A stretch of DNA of 58,903 nt. Origin: CAYZEE01 sp964477485. Its GTDB lineage: Bacteria; Patescibacteriota; Microgenomatia; Levybacterales; UBA12049. A program made the position numbers and the translations under genes. The notes below the pieces were generated by a model. It saw only the letters and a list, made by a program, of their open reading frames with translations. It did no database searches and had not been told where the DNA came from. Shown here piece after piece: positions 50,615 through 58,718 of the stretch. Location: NCBI GenBank assembly GCA_964477485.1, contig CAYZEE010000001.1:1-58903 (forward strand), given 5' to 3'. The stretch's first letter is position 1, and every line of letters starts with the position of its first letter.

Positions 50615-51717
50615 GAGTTGTAGTTATTGGAGGACACCTATCCCCTGCATTATCTGTAATAGAAGCTCTTCCCAAGGGTTATGAGGTATTGTTTATAGGA
50701 AGAAAGTATATCTTTGAGGGGGACAAGACTTTATCGTTAGAATACCAAACCGTAAACAGTCTCGGCATTGCCTTTGCGTCTTTGTCAACAGGAAGACTTC
50801 AGAGAAAGTTTACAAAACATACAATTCCGTCTCTTTTTAAATTGCCTGGAGGGTGTCTTGAGGCCGTATCTATTCTTCACAGATTCAAACCGGATGTAGT
50901 TTTAGGTTTTGGAGGCTATCTTGAAATCCCCGTTGTACTGGCAGCTTATATTTTGCGAATTCCTGCTGTAATCCATGAACAGACTCAGGAAGCCGGTCTT
51001 GCAAACAAAATTTGTTCTCATTTTGCCAAAAAAATCTGTATCTCATGGGAGATCTCACGCAAGTTTTTCCCTGAATACAAAACTGTTTTAACAGGAAACC
51101 CAATACATGAATTCAAAGTTCAAAATTCAAAGTTCAAAATTCAAGAGAACGAATTACCGTTAATATATATTACCGGCGGAAGTTCGGGTTCCCATTCCAT
51201 AAATGTTTTAGCTGAGGGTTGTATAAAGCAATTATTAAAACATTTCAAAATTATTCATCAGACAGGAGATGCTAAAGAATTTAATGATTTCAAGAGACTT
51301 TCGTCTCTCCGGGAAAAATTTTCGCAGGAAGAAAAAGAAAAATATATTATTAAAAAATTTATTTCGCCCTCCGATGTTCTGGAAGTTTTAAAAACCGCCG
51401 ATTTGATAATCGGCAGAGCCGGAATAAATACGGTTACAGAACTTTTATATGCAGGAAAGCCCTGCGTTTTAATTCCTCTTCCATTTTCGCAGAATAAAGA
51501 GCAGTTGAAGAACGCGAAGCTTTTAAAGAAAGTGGGGCTGGCTGAGATATTAGAACAAAAATCGGCAACATCCGATAAGCTCCTCCGGCTTATTAAAAAG
51601 ATAACAGAGAATTTGGAAAATTATAAAAAAAAGGGAAAGTTGGCAAGAGCGCTTGTTGATGTAAATGCAGCAGATAAAATTATAAAAGTATTGGAAGATG
51701 AAAAAAAGAATCTCTAG
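50611..51717 (+). CDS. murG: UDP-GlcNAc:lipid I N-acetylglucosaminyltransferase
   Basis: The protein has 368 residues. GFGGYLEIPVVLAAYILRIPAVIHEQTQEAGLANKI, TGNPI, YITGGSSGSHSIN, IGRAGINTVTELLYAGKPCVLIPLPFSQNKEQLKNA are MurG motifs. The N-terminal glycine loop is shortened: GGHLSPAL in place of GGTGGHxxPAL. The interdomain linker after TGNPI is encoded by tandem heptamers (51115-51142). It converts lipid I to lipid II on the inner membrane face. Its end overlaps the FtsQ-like gene by 20 nt. Confidence 0.93.
   Translation: MRVVVIGGHLSPALSVIEALPKGYEVLFIGRKYIFEGDKTLSLEYQTVNSLGIAFASLSTGRLQRKFTKHTIPSLFKLPGGCLEAVSILHRFKPDVVLGFGGYLEIPVVLAAYILRIPAVIHEQTQEAGLANKICSHFAKKICISWEISRKFFPEYKTVLTGNPIHEFKVQNSKFKIQENELPLIYITGGSSGSHSINVLAEGCIKQLLKHFKIIHQTGDAKEFNDFKRLSSLREKFSQEEKEKYIIKKFISPSDVLEVLKTADLIIGRAGINTVTELLYAGKPCVLIPLPFSQNKEQLKNAKLLKKVGLAEILEQKSATSDKLLRLIKKITENLENYKKKGKLARALVDVNAADKIIKVLEDEKKNL
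51115..51142 (+). repeat. Four tandem AAARTTC heptamers in the murG interdomain linker
   Basis: AAAGTTC, AAAATTC, AAAGTTC and AAAATTC are perfectly phased and preceded by a partial GAATTC. They encode FKVQNSKFKIQ between the two Rossmann domains of MurG, the same structural position as in the GT4 genes at 13.8 and 15.9 kb. Confidence 0.9.
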
Positions 51718-52099
51718 AAGGAAAAGGAAAACTTTTTTTGTTTGGTTTTTCGCTTATTTATTTTTAATAATAGCTCTTTTTATCGTTTTTTTCATACATT
51801 CGGCCCCTTTTAAAAAGCTTACCATAATGAGTCCTTTGGGAAAAAATAAAACTTATGGGAATTCACAGCTTGTGGGTCTTCTTAGAAAAGAAAATATTGC
51901 CTTTTCTCGTGTTTCCATAGCATCCGATTCTTCGTATCTGGTAAGTATCTCAGGAGGAGGGAAGGTTTTTTTGTCTCCCGAAAAAGATTTGTCCACTCAA
52001 ATCAGGACTTTACAACTTATACTAAAACGACTTACAATAGAAGGAGAAAAAGTTAATACTCTTGATTTTAGATTTGACAAAATAATTCTAAAACCCTGA
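51698..52099 (+). CDS. FtsQ/DivIB-like divisome protein (short)
   Basis: The protein has 133 residues. A very basic N-terminus (KKRISRRKRK) precedes one helix (about 12-33) and an extracytoplasmic domain ending TLDFRFDKIILKP, which resembles the FtsQ C-terminus where beta strands meet FtsB. It is about half the length of typical FtsQ and lacks a recognisable POTRA domain. Position between murG and ftsA is that of ftsQ. The call rests on order, topology and the C-terminal motif. Confidence 0.65.
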   Translation: MKKRISRRKRKTFFVWFFAYLFLIIALFIVFFIHSAPFKKLTIMSPLGKNKTYGNSQLVGLLRKENIAFSRVSIASDSSYLVSISGGGKVFLSPEKDLSTQIRTLQLILKRLTIEGEKVNTLDFRFDKIILKP

Positions 52100-52106
52100 C
52101 TAACTT

Positions 52107-53399
52107 ATGAATGAGGGCAAAATTGTAGTTGGTATTGACATTGGCACGTCAAAAATTGCCACGATAATCGCAAAAGTAGATGAATTTGTAAATGTTTTAG
52201 GAGTTTCCGAGGTAGCGAGCGCGGGAATTAGGAAAGGGCAGATTGTTGATATTGTTGAGGCTGTTGGTTGCGTGAATAATTCTTTGGAAGCGGCTGAACG
52301 AATGGCAGGTATATCTGCCTCGCATGTAGTAGCCTCAATCGGCGGGTCGCATATTGAGTCATTAAATTCAAAAGGCGTTGTTGCGGTATCTAATCCTGAA
52401 GGGGAGATTGTCCAAAATGATTTACTCCGGGTTATTGATGCAGCCAAAGCAGTGTCTCTCCCGTCAAGCCGCGAAATAATTCATGTGCTTCCCCGTAACT
52501 ATACAGTAGACGGGCAGGAGGGAATAAAAGATCCGATTGGCATGACCGGGATTAGACTTGAGGTTGACACCCATATAATTTCTGCCAATACGACTGCGAT
52601 TAGAAATCTGGAAAAAACGCTTTCAGAGGTAGGAGTTGATACGGATTCGGTCGTTTTTAGTGGCTATGCGAGCGGTCTTACGGTTCTTTCTGAGACAGAG
52701 AAAGAACTGGGGGCGGTTTTGGTTGACATGGGGGCAGGAACAACAGATGTTTCAGTCTATGTAGATGGTTCGGTTGCGTACTCTTCTGTTTTGCCCGTTG
52801 GAGCAAGACACATCACAAATGATCTTGCAATTGGACTTAGAATTTCTCTGGAAAGCGCTGAAAAAATAAAACTTTTCCTGTCCTCCGTTCCTAAAAAGCC
52901 TGCCAGGGTTATGGATGAGGAAGCTGAATCTTCGGAAAAACCAAAATCCAGCGATGAAATCGACCTTTCTTTTCTTAAACTTCCCGAGGAGTTAAACAAA
53001 GTTTCAAGAAAAACCTTGGTCGACGGCATTATAAGACCAAGACTTAATGAAATTTTTACATTTGTGGGACTTGAGCTTAAAAAAAGCGGCTTTGCCGGAC
53101 AGACCCCTTCGGGTCTTGTGATAACCGGAGGAGGAGCTCTGACAGTAGGGGTGGTTGAGACTGCCAAGAGGACTCTTGCTATGCCGGTTAGAATCGGATT
53201 ACCGACAAACATAAAAGGGATTATTGATGAGATTCAAACTCCTGCCTTCTCAACTGCAGTGGGACTTGTTATGTATGGGGGGACTATTGAAGCAACTAGT
53301 ACTCTTCCTTTTGGATTATCCGTTCCCCAGATTCCGATCCCGCGCCTTAACAAAATCTTTTCCCGTATCATAGGAATTGCAAAATCCTTTATACCGTAG
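52107..53399 (+). CDS. ftsA: Cell division protein FtsA
   Basis: The protein has 430 residues of actin-like fold. VVGIDIGTSKIATIIA is phosphate-1; GAVLVDMGAGTTDVSVYVDG is phosphate-2; VITGGGALTVGVVETAKRTL is the adenosine motif. SHVVASIGGSHIES marks the FtsA 1C region. It ends with an amphipathic helix (LNKIFSRIIGIAKSFI) that binds the membrane. FtsA tethers FtsZ. It starts 7 nt after the FtsQ-like gene and lies 54 nt before the chosen ftsZ start. Confidence 0.95.
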   Translation: MNEGKIVVGIDIGTSKIATIIAKVDEFVNVLGVSEVASAGIRKGQIVDIVEAVGCVNNSLEAAERMAGISASHVVASIGGSHIESLNSKGVVAVSNPEGEIVQNDLLRVIDAAKAVSLPSSREIIHVLPRNYTVDGQEGIKDPIGMTGIRLEVDTHIISANTTAIRNLEKTLSEVGVDTDSVVFSGYASGLTVLSETEKELGAVLVDMGAGTTDVSVYVDGSVAYSSVLPVGARHITNDLAIGLRISLESAEKIKLFLSSVPKKPARVMDEEAESSEKPKSSDEIDLSFLKLPEELNKVSRKTLVDGIIRPRLNEIFTFVGLELKKSGFAGQTPSGLVITGGGALTVGVVETAKRTLAMPVRIGLPTNIKGIIDEIQTPAFSTAVGLVMYGGTIEATSTLPFGLSVPQIPIPRLNKIFSRIIGIAKSFIP

Positions 53400-53414
53400 T
53401 CAAAAAAACGGGGC

Positions 53415-53443
53415 TTGCAAAACCATTTTTTATCTGCTACATT
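53415..53443 (+). promoter_or_regulatory. Promoter of ftsZ
   Basis: TTGCAA (53415-53420), 17 nt and TACATT (53438-53443) precede the ATG at 53454 by 10 nt. An in-frame TTG start at 53415 would overlap the -35 box and adds 13 non-conserved residues, so the ATG is preferred. Confidence 0.5.
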
Positions 53444-53453
53444 TAGTGTGTTT

Positions 53454-54545
53454 ATGCTTATTAAGCCCCAAACGACAAATTTTGCCAAAATAAGAGTTAT
53501 GGGTATAGGCGGCGGGGGATGCAACGCTCTTTCCTCAATGATTTCGCAGGGTCAGATTCAGGGAGTTGATTTTGTTGCCGTCAACACAGATGCCCAGGCT
53601 CTTCTTCTTTGCCAGGCAGCAACCAAGGTCCAGATAGGAGAAAATTTAACAAAAGGATTGGGTTCCGGAGGAGATCCGGATATCGGAAAGCAGGCAGCCG
53701 AGGAATCTTCAGAAAAATTAAAGAACATACTTGACGGTTCTGACATGGTTTTTTTGGCAGCCGGAATGGGGGGAGGCACGGGAACCGGCTCATCGCCTAT
53801 TATCGCAAAAGCTGCAAAAGAAGTCGGAGCATTGACCATAGCAGTTGTTACAAAACCATTTTTATTTGAAGGGACAAGAAGAATGGTGTCTGCTGAAGAT
53901 GGAATTGAGGAATTAAAAGATAAAGTCGACACTTTAATTGTTATTCCCAATCAGAGAATTCTTGATGTGGTTGATAAAAAACTCTCCCTTCTTGAGGCAT
54001 TTAAAGTCGCTGATTCGGTTCTGACTCAAGGTGTTCAGGGAATTTCAGATCTTATAACTCTGCCGGGGCTTATAAATGTGGATTTTGCAGATGTAAGAAC
54101 TATTATGTCAAACGCAGGCTCGGCTCTTATGGGAATAGGCACAGGAGTTGGTGAAAACAGAGCAACTTTGGCGGCCAGAAGCGCTATTGCCTCACCTCTT
54201 CTTGAAATATCGATGGATGGAGCGCGGGGAGTGCTGTTTAACATAACAGGGGGAACAGATATTACTATGAACGAAGTTGATGAGGCGGCAAAAATTATTT
54301 CCCAGGCAGCTGATCCGGACGCAAATATTATTTTCGGCGCAACAGTTGATGATTCGATGCATGACCAGATGAAAATAACTGTTGTTGCAACCGGGTTTGA
54401 CCAGACAAGACAAACACTTCGGGAATTTGTAATTCCTGAGAAGAAATTAGAAGAATCCCAGCAACAGCAGCCGCAAGTGGAGGAACCGGCTGAGGAAAAA
54501 GAAGACGTCTTCGAAATTCCCGCATTTTTGCGCAATAGAAACTAA
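53454..54545 (+). CDS. ftsZ: Cell division GTPase FtsZ
   Basis: The protein has 363 residues. VMGIGGGGCNALSSM, AAGMGGGTGTGSSPIIAKA (GTP signature), EGTRRM, NQRILD and the T7 loop INVDFADVRTIM form the tubulin-like GTPase. A Gln/Glu/Pro-rich linker near 330-350 leads to the terminal DVFEIPAFLRNRN peptide that binds FtsA. FtsZ forms the division ring. The start at 53454 is chosen from the promoter position and family alignment. It is the last gene of the dcw block. Confidence 0.96.
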   Translation: MLIKPQTTNFAKIRVMGIGGGGCNALSSMISQGQIQGVDFVAVNTDAQALLLCQAATKVQIGENLTKGLGSGGDPDIGKQAAEESSEKLKNILDGSDMVFLAAGMGGGTGTGSSPIIAKAAKEVGALTIAVVTKPFLFEGTRRMVSAEDGIEELKDKVDTLIVIPNQRILDVVDKKLSLLEAFKVADSVLTQGVQGISDLITLPGLINVDFADVRTIMSNAGSALMGIGTGVGENRATLAARSAIASPLLEISMDGARGVLFNITGGTDITMNEVDEAAKIISQAADPDANIIFGATVDDSMHDQMKITVVATGFDQTRQTLREFVIPEKKLEESQQQQPQVEEPAEEKEDVFEIPAFLRNRN

Positions 54546-54617
54546 ATTCTTCTCAATTCTTACATCTACCATTGTACGACGCAACCTACTTCTTACCCAC
54601 ATCTTACAGATTGTCTA

Positions 54618-54646
54618 TTGACAGTTTAATCTAGATGGTGTATAAA
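54618..54646 (+). promoter_or_regulatory. Near-consensus promoter for a short RNA
   Basis: TTGACA (54618-54623), a 17-bp spacer and TATAAA (54641-54646) make the best-matching promoter in the window. The expected start is near 54651-54654, directly before a terminator-like hairpin. Confidence 0.7.
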
Positions 54647-54650
54647 ATAA

Positions 54651-54695
54651 GCATACACGCCTCAGCTATGCGAAAGCCCGCTGAGGTTTTTCTTT
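54651..54695 (+). ncRNA. Predicted tiny RNA ending in an intrinsic terminator
   Basis: CCTCAGC (54660-54666) pairs with GCTGAGG (54680-54686), followed by TTTTT (54687-54691) and a further TTTT. The loop begins TATGC (54667-54671), which can pair with GCATA (54651-54655) at the 5' end and so form an H-type pseudoknot. The product would be about 40 nt. It might be a small regulatory RNA or an attenuator before the gene at 54722, although that gene has its own -10 box. Confidence 0.5.
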
Positions 54696-54709
54696 TGGTA
54701 AAAAACTGA

Positions 54710-54715
54710 TATAAT
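54710..54715 (+). promoter_or_regulatory. -10 box of the NYN/sigma-like gene
   Basis: TATAAT ends 6 nt before the ATG at 54722, the leaderless spacing seen repeatedly in this window. Confidence 0.5.
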
Positions 54716-54721
54716 CCTTGC

Positions 54722-55726
54722 ATGAAGAAGACAGTTCTTTTTATTGACGGCGAGAATTTCATAGGCAAGGTTGAGCAGGTTCTTAAAGAGGAAAAGGTAG
54801 CCGTAAGTAAAGTTGATATTACAAAGATTCGTATTAAAAAACTTATAAGTTCAGTATTTACTGATTTAAGCATAACAGAAAGCAGGTTTTATTCTGCAAA
54901 ACTTAGGGTTCATAAAGAGACAGTAGAGAAAATCACTTCATTTAATTTCTAAACAACGGGCATTAAAAACTACATTAGAGAAAGATGGGTTTGAATTTAT
55001 AATAGCAGGGAACGTTCGTGGTCAATATGTCAAAGTTGACGGAGCTTCTAAATTGGTTTTTAAAGAGAAAGATCCTGGCGAGTCAACTGTATTCTTTCTA
55101 AGAAGAAAAACTGGGTTAGAGGACGGGTTAAGACCAAAACGAACTTCGAAATTAAGATACAGAGCCCAACTAGTAGATGCAGCATTTCAGAAGTTGAGCA
55201 TTTTAAACAATTCTCTCCCAACGGTATACGGATTATTGCCATTTATCCATTCTATCGCCAGATTGTATGCAAATTCTTTTCTCGAAATCGAAGTAGATGA
55301 GATGGAATCCGAAGCTGTTGTTTACATATTAGATTTTATTGCAAAAGGCAGACCTATAATGGGTTTTCCTATGGACTAAATGCTCATTTAGAGAAATATG
55401 TAAGAATGCTTTCCATATCTCGGTACAAAGAGTTGCTTTTATCTACTCCAGTATCACCTGACAGAACTAAAACCCTTGGAGACGTCGTGAGCCTAAATAG
55501 AGATATTGAATCTAGCGTAGAAGAGGCTAATGAAGTTATTGGTCAAAAATTAGTTGCGCTTTCACCACTGCAGAGAATACTGATAATGAAAATTGCAGTT
55601 GATGAAAGAACCATAGAAGATGTAAGTGAGGAATTTGGGATAGATCTAGATTCGGTTCAAGAAATATACAATGATGCACTTTCTCTTCTAAGAGGCGAAA
55701 TGTATGGGGACGGTCCCCGGAAATAA
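54722..55726 (+). pseudogene. Frameshifted NYN-domain protein joined to a sigma-like C-terminal part
   Basis: Three frames must be joined to read this gene. Frame 1 (54722-54952) gives a NYN/LabA-like N-terminus (VLFIDGENF, SRFYSAKLRVHKET). An extra A in TTTAATTT near 54944 ends it; frame 2 continues ISKQRALKTTLEKDGFEF, IIAGNVRGQYVKVDGA and FKEK, still NYN-like, to about 55067. It then changes to a helical sequence. A missing T in the run at 55364-55367 moves to frame 3 (GFSYGLNAHLEKYVRM to 55726), which includes a sigma-region-4-like LSPLQRILIMKIAVDERTIEDVSEEFG. With both indels corrected, one frame of about 334 residues spans the region. It may be a real pseudogene or carry sequencing errors in homopolymers. 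Confidence 0.6.
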
Positions 55727-55803
55727 GCGTTACTGAATATAATCAATCCCAGTGTAATAAAAGAATTCATAAGGAAAACAAAAAACGACCTAATAAAAAC
55801 TGC

Positions 55804-55809
55804 TATAAT
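55804..55809 (+). promoter_or_regulatory. -10 box of the GH18-like gene
   Basis: TATAAT lies 20 nt before the GTG at 55830, with no clear Shine-Dalgarno sequence between them. Confidence 0.45.
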
Positions 55810-55829
55810 TAATTGTTAAAGCAAGCGAT

Positions 55830-56984
55830 GTGACTAAAAAACTTATAATTTTTATTATTGGTATTCTATTGGGATTATTGTCAGGATATCTTATCTTTTT
55901 ATTTACCCCTGTGACTTCTTTTTTGCAGGAAGAATCTATTCTCCCTCAAAAGCAAATTATAGGATTTTTGCCCTATTTTCTCTTAAGCCATGCAAAAGCT
56001 GATTATTCAAAGTACATAACTACTCTTACCTATTTTGGATTAAGGATAAATCCGGACGGAAGCATAATGAAATTAACAAATCCGCAAGAAGAAGAACCCG
56101 GTTGGTACGCTCTTGAAAGCGGTAAAGTTAACCCGTTTTTTACAAAGGCAAAACAGAATAACGTCTTATTGTCTCTTCTTATTTCGGACGGTGATCAGGA
56201 TTCCATAAATTCGCTAATGTCCAATCCTAGAATAAATGGGAATAATCTTGTTTCTCAAGTGGCGCCGATTATGAAACAATATGGATTTAGAGACTTAAAT
56301 CTGGATATAGAAAGTGTGATTAGGGCATCAAAGTCTGCTCAGGAGAATTTTACGATATTTGCTCAAACCGTAAAAAAAGCTTTGGCTAACAGAAAATTGG
56401 GAACGTTAACTGTAGAGATAAGTCCGACCGATCTTATAAAAAAGGATCTTATAGATCCTTCAAGTATTGCACCCGTTGCTGATTATATTGTTCTTATGGG
56501 ATATGACTACCATTTTACCGGTTCTTTGGTTACCGGTCCGGTAGCGCCTCTTTATGGTGCGGGTGATCGTTTAGAATACGATGTCTCAACAGCGCTTGAT
56601 ACAGCCAAAAAAGTGATTCCGAAATCAAAGCTTGTTTTGGGTATCCCGTTCTACGGTTATTCTTGGGAGACTATTAATAATACTCCCCAATCCGCAGTGA
56701 TTCCCGATACGGGTATAATAGAAAGCGTAAGGACAGTATCAAATTTCTTAAAAGATTGTGCTACATGCAGCGCAATCTTTAACCCCATTTTTCAAGAACC
56801 GTACATTGTTTATAAAACGTCAACAGGAACGTACAGGCAAACTTTTTATCCAAATCAATTATCCACCCAATCAAAAATACATTTTGTTAAATTTCAAGAT
56901 TTGGCGGGGATTGCTCTGTAGGCGCTTGGATATGAAGATAATAATATCCTAAGTCCGGTTAAGACGTATAAAAATAGTCTGTAG
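55830..56984 (+). pseudogene. GH18-like glycoside hydrolase with a premature TAG in the WALGYE motif
   Basis: The frame opens at GTG 55830 and stops at TAG 56919-56921 after 363 residues. An N-terminal helix (about 4-27) anchors a GH18 fold similar to YaaH-type peptidoglycan hydrolases: DLNLDIES with Asp159 and the catalytic Glu161, and IVLMGYDYH. Past the TAG the same frame continues ALGYEDNN and ends at TAG 56982-56984, 20 codons later. GH18 proteins of this type end GxxxWALGYE, so TAG sits exactly where TGG (Trp) is expected. The catalytic residues are upstream, so a truncated enzyme could retain some activity. Confidence 0.72.
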
Positions 56985-56985
56985 A

Positions 56986-57621
56986 TTAGGTTATTCTTCC
57001 GTGCCTTTTATCGCTATCGAAGACGTATGTGTCTCCTTGAGAAAGTGATAGGACATGGCTTACGTAATTAAGATCGTTAAAAGCAACTTTTGCTGATCCG
57101 CTTACTACGTCTATGGTTACAATATCGTTGGTATTATCAAGTGTTATATTAATCTTTCCATGATCTACATAGGTTAAAAGAGAAAGACTTTTTACAGCAA
57201 TAGGAGTTTGTCCTGTATTTTCAAATGCTGCGCTTCCGCTTGCTTCTGTAAAAACCATGTTGTCGGGAAGGGTTTGGATAAAATCAATTTCTGTTTTAGG
57301 GAAAATATTTATATTAACAAGATTGGGAAAATTTACAAGGGCGTTTCCGCCTTCCATAGCCAGAAGCATCTCTCCTTGTTGAATAGACCTTGATTTTTTA
57401 AGTTGGGAGGGTTGCGTCGCTGTTCTTGATTCCCAGGAGACATTTCCGGAAAAAGTTACACTACCCCGTAGGGATTCTGTTGGCGCTTCAGACAAGGAGA
57501 ATCTCGTTGCAGATAAAGGAGAAATGATATTGTTGGCAGTGTTGTTCTTGGAAAAGGCAAAGACTGAAACGGCGCAAACACCCAGAAAAAGCGAGACAAT
57601 AAAAAGAGAAACGTTTTTCAT
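56986..57621 (-). CDS. Exported FecR-like domain protein
   Basis: The protein has 211 residues. The signal or anchor helix (about 3-22) is followed by a beta-rich domain: ESLRGSVTFSGNVSW, QGEMLLAMEGGNALVNFPNLVNINIFPKTEIDFI and HGKINITL...VSGSAKVAF. The SxxxGxxLxT-G-A-x-V/I-x-F pattern followed by L-P-x-T resembles the FecR domain used in signalling and in envelope proteins. No anti-sigma N-terminus is present, so a structural or sensing role is likelier. Its 3' end lies one base from the GH18 frame end. Confidence 0.68.
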   Translation of the reverse strand: MKNVSLFIVSLFLGVCAVSVFAFSKNNTANNIISPLSATRFSLSEAPTESLRGSVTFSGNVSWESRTATQPSQLKKSRSIQQGEMLLAMEGGNALVNFPNLVNINIFPKTEIDFIQTLPDNMVFTEASGSAAFENTGQTPIAVKSLSLLTYVDHGKINITLDNTNDIVTIDVVSGSAKVAFNDLNYVSHVLSLSQGDTYVFDSDKRHGRIT

Positions 57622-57671
57622 ATATTATCCTGTTATAATATTGTATGCTAAGCAGTTTAAAATAAAAAGCT
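57622..57671. promoter_or_regulatory. Divergent promoter region
   Basis: Plus strand: TATAAT (57634-57639) with a leader of about 25 nt to the ATG at 57672. Minus strand: ATAATA-rich sequence supplies a -10-like GATAAT 2 nt before the ATG or TATTAT further upstream (complement of 57635-57640). The two -10 elements overlap, so the genes may compete. Confidence 0.45.
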
Positions 57672-58718
57672 ATGAAAAAATTTCTGTTAGTTTTATGCAG
57701 TATTTTTTTCGCAGTATCAGTTTTGGAATTTGTCTATATTTTAAACAATAAAAATTGGTTTGTCCCGCATATAGGGCATCCTGTTCCCAAGCCCAAACCG
57801 CTTCTTGAGTATACATTCAATAATTTGAAACATACAAAATTTCAGGAGACTAAAATAACTTTCGGAAAGGCTGTTAAGAATAATAAAGATTTTAAATCCC
57901 GGATTTTTTACTTTTATGCGCCTAAAACTCCTGAAGGCAAAACAATGGGAAAAGTAAGCGGGCTTATCAATATTCCGGCAGAAAGCGGTGATTATCCGGT
58001 AATCGTAATGTTTCGGGGATACATGCCAAAAGACTCTTATAAGTCCGGAGATGATACCCAGCCCTCAGCACAGGTTTTTGTAAAACATGGTTTTATAACC
58101 CTTGCTCCGGATTTCTTGGGTTATGGCGAGTCTGCAAGCCCGTCAGCTGATTCCTTTGAGGATAGATTTCAAACCTACACGACAGCTCTTTCTCTTCTTA
58201 CTTCTTTGCCAACCCTGAATGCTTCTTTAAATAAAGAATATTCCGGGGTAACAGCCGATTTGTCTAAAGTCGGGATTTGGGGACATAGTAATGGAGGACA
58301 TATAGCTTTGGCAACACTTGCCATAAGCGGAACTTCGTATCCGACTGTTCTTTGGGCTCCTGTTTCCGCATCGTTTCCTTATTCAATTTTGTACTATACG
58401 GATGAGACCAAGGATCAGGGAAGAGCTTTAAGGAAAGCGCTCGCCGGTTTTGAAAAGGTTTACAACACGGATTTTTTTTCTCCACTGCTTTATTATAAGT
58501 GGATAAAAGCACCGATAGAGATTGATCAGGGTATGTCGGATCATGAGGTGCCCGTATGGTGGTCAGATAACCTGGTGTCCCTGCTTGAAAAGTATAATAT
58601 AACTGTTGCTTATCATACTTATCAGGACGCAGACCACAATTTTTTGCCACAAGGGTGGTCTGATGCGGTTTCAAACAGCATATCCTTCTATGATAAATAC
58701 TTTTCTAAAAACAAATAA
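57672..58718 (+). CDS. Exported alpha/beta hydrolase (prolyl-oligopeptidase-like)
   Basis: The protein has 348 residues. The signal or anchor helix (about 3-24) precedes an alpha/beta hydrolase with VIVMFRGYMPK (oxyanion), FITLAPDFLGYGES, the nucleophile elbow GHSNGG with Ser206, Asp290 (QGMSDHEVP) and His322 (DADHNF). The full triad suggests an active esterase or S9-type peptidase outside the membrane. Substrate unknown. It is the last complete gene in the window. Confidence 0.85.
   Translation: MKKFLLVLCSIFFAVSVLEFVYILNNKNWFVPHIGHPVPKPKPLLEYTFNNLKHTKFQETKITFGKAVKNNKDFKSRIFYFYAPKTPEGKTMGKVSGLINIPAESGDYPVIVMFRGYMPKDSYKSGDDTQPSAQVFVKHGFITLAPDFLGYGESASPSADSFEDRFQTYTTALSLLTSLPTLNASLNKEYSGVTADLSKVGIWGHSNGGHIALATLAISGTSYPTVLWAPVSASFPYSILYYTDETKDQGRALRKALAGFEKVYNTDFFSPLLYYKWIKAPIEIDQGMSDHEVPVWWSDNLVSLLEKYNITVAYHTYQDADHNFLPQGWSDAVSNSISFYDKYFSKNK

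Noticed and set aside
56919..56921. TAG recoded as Trp genome-wide
   Set aside because: TAG ends the sortase partner gene C, the protease, murG and a GT4 at their normal C-termini.
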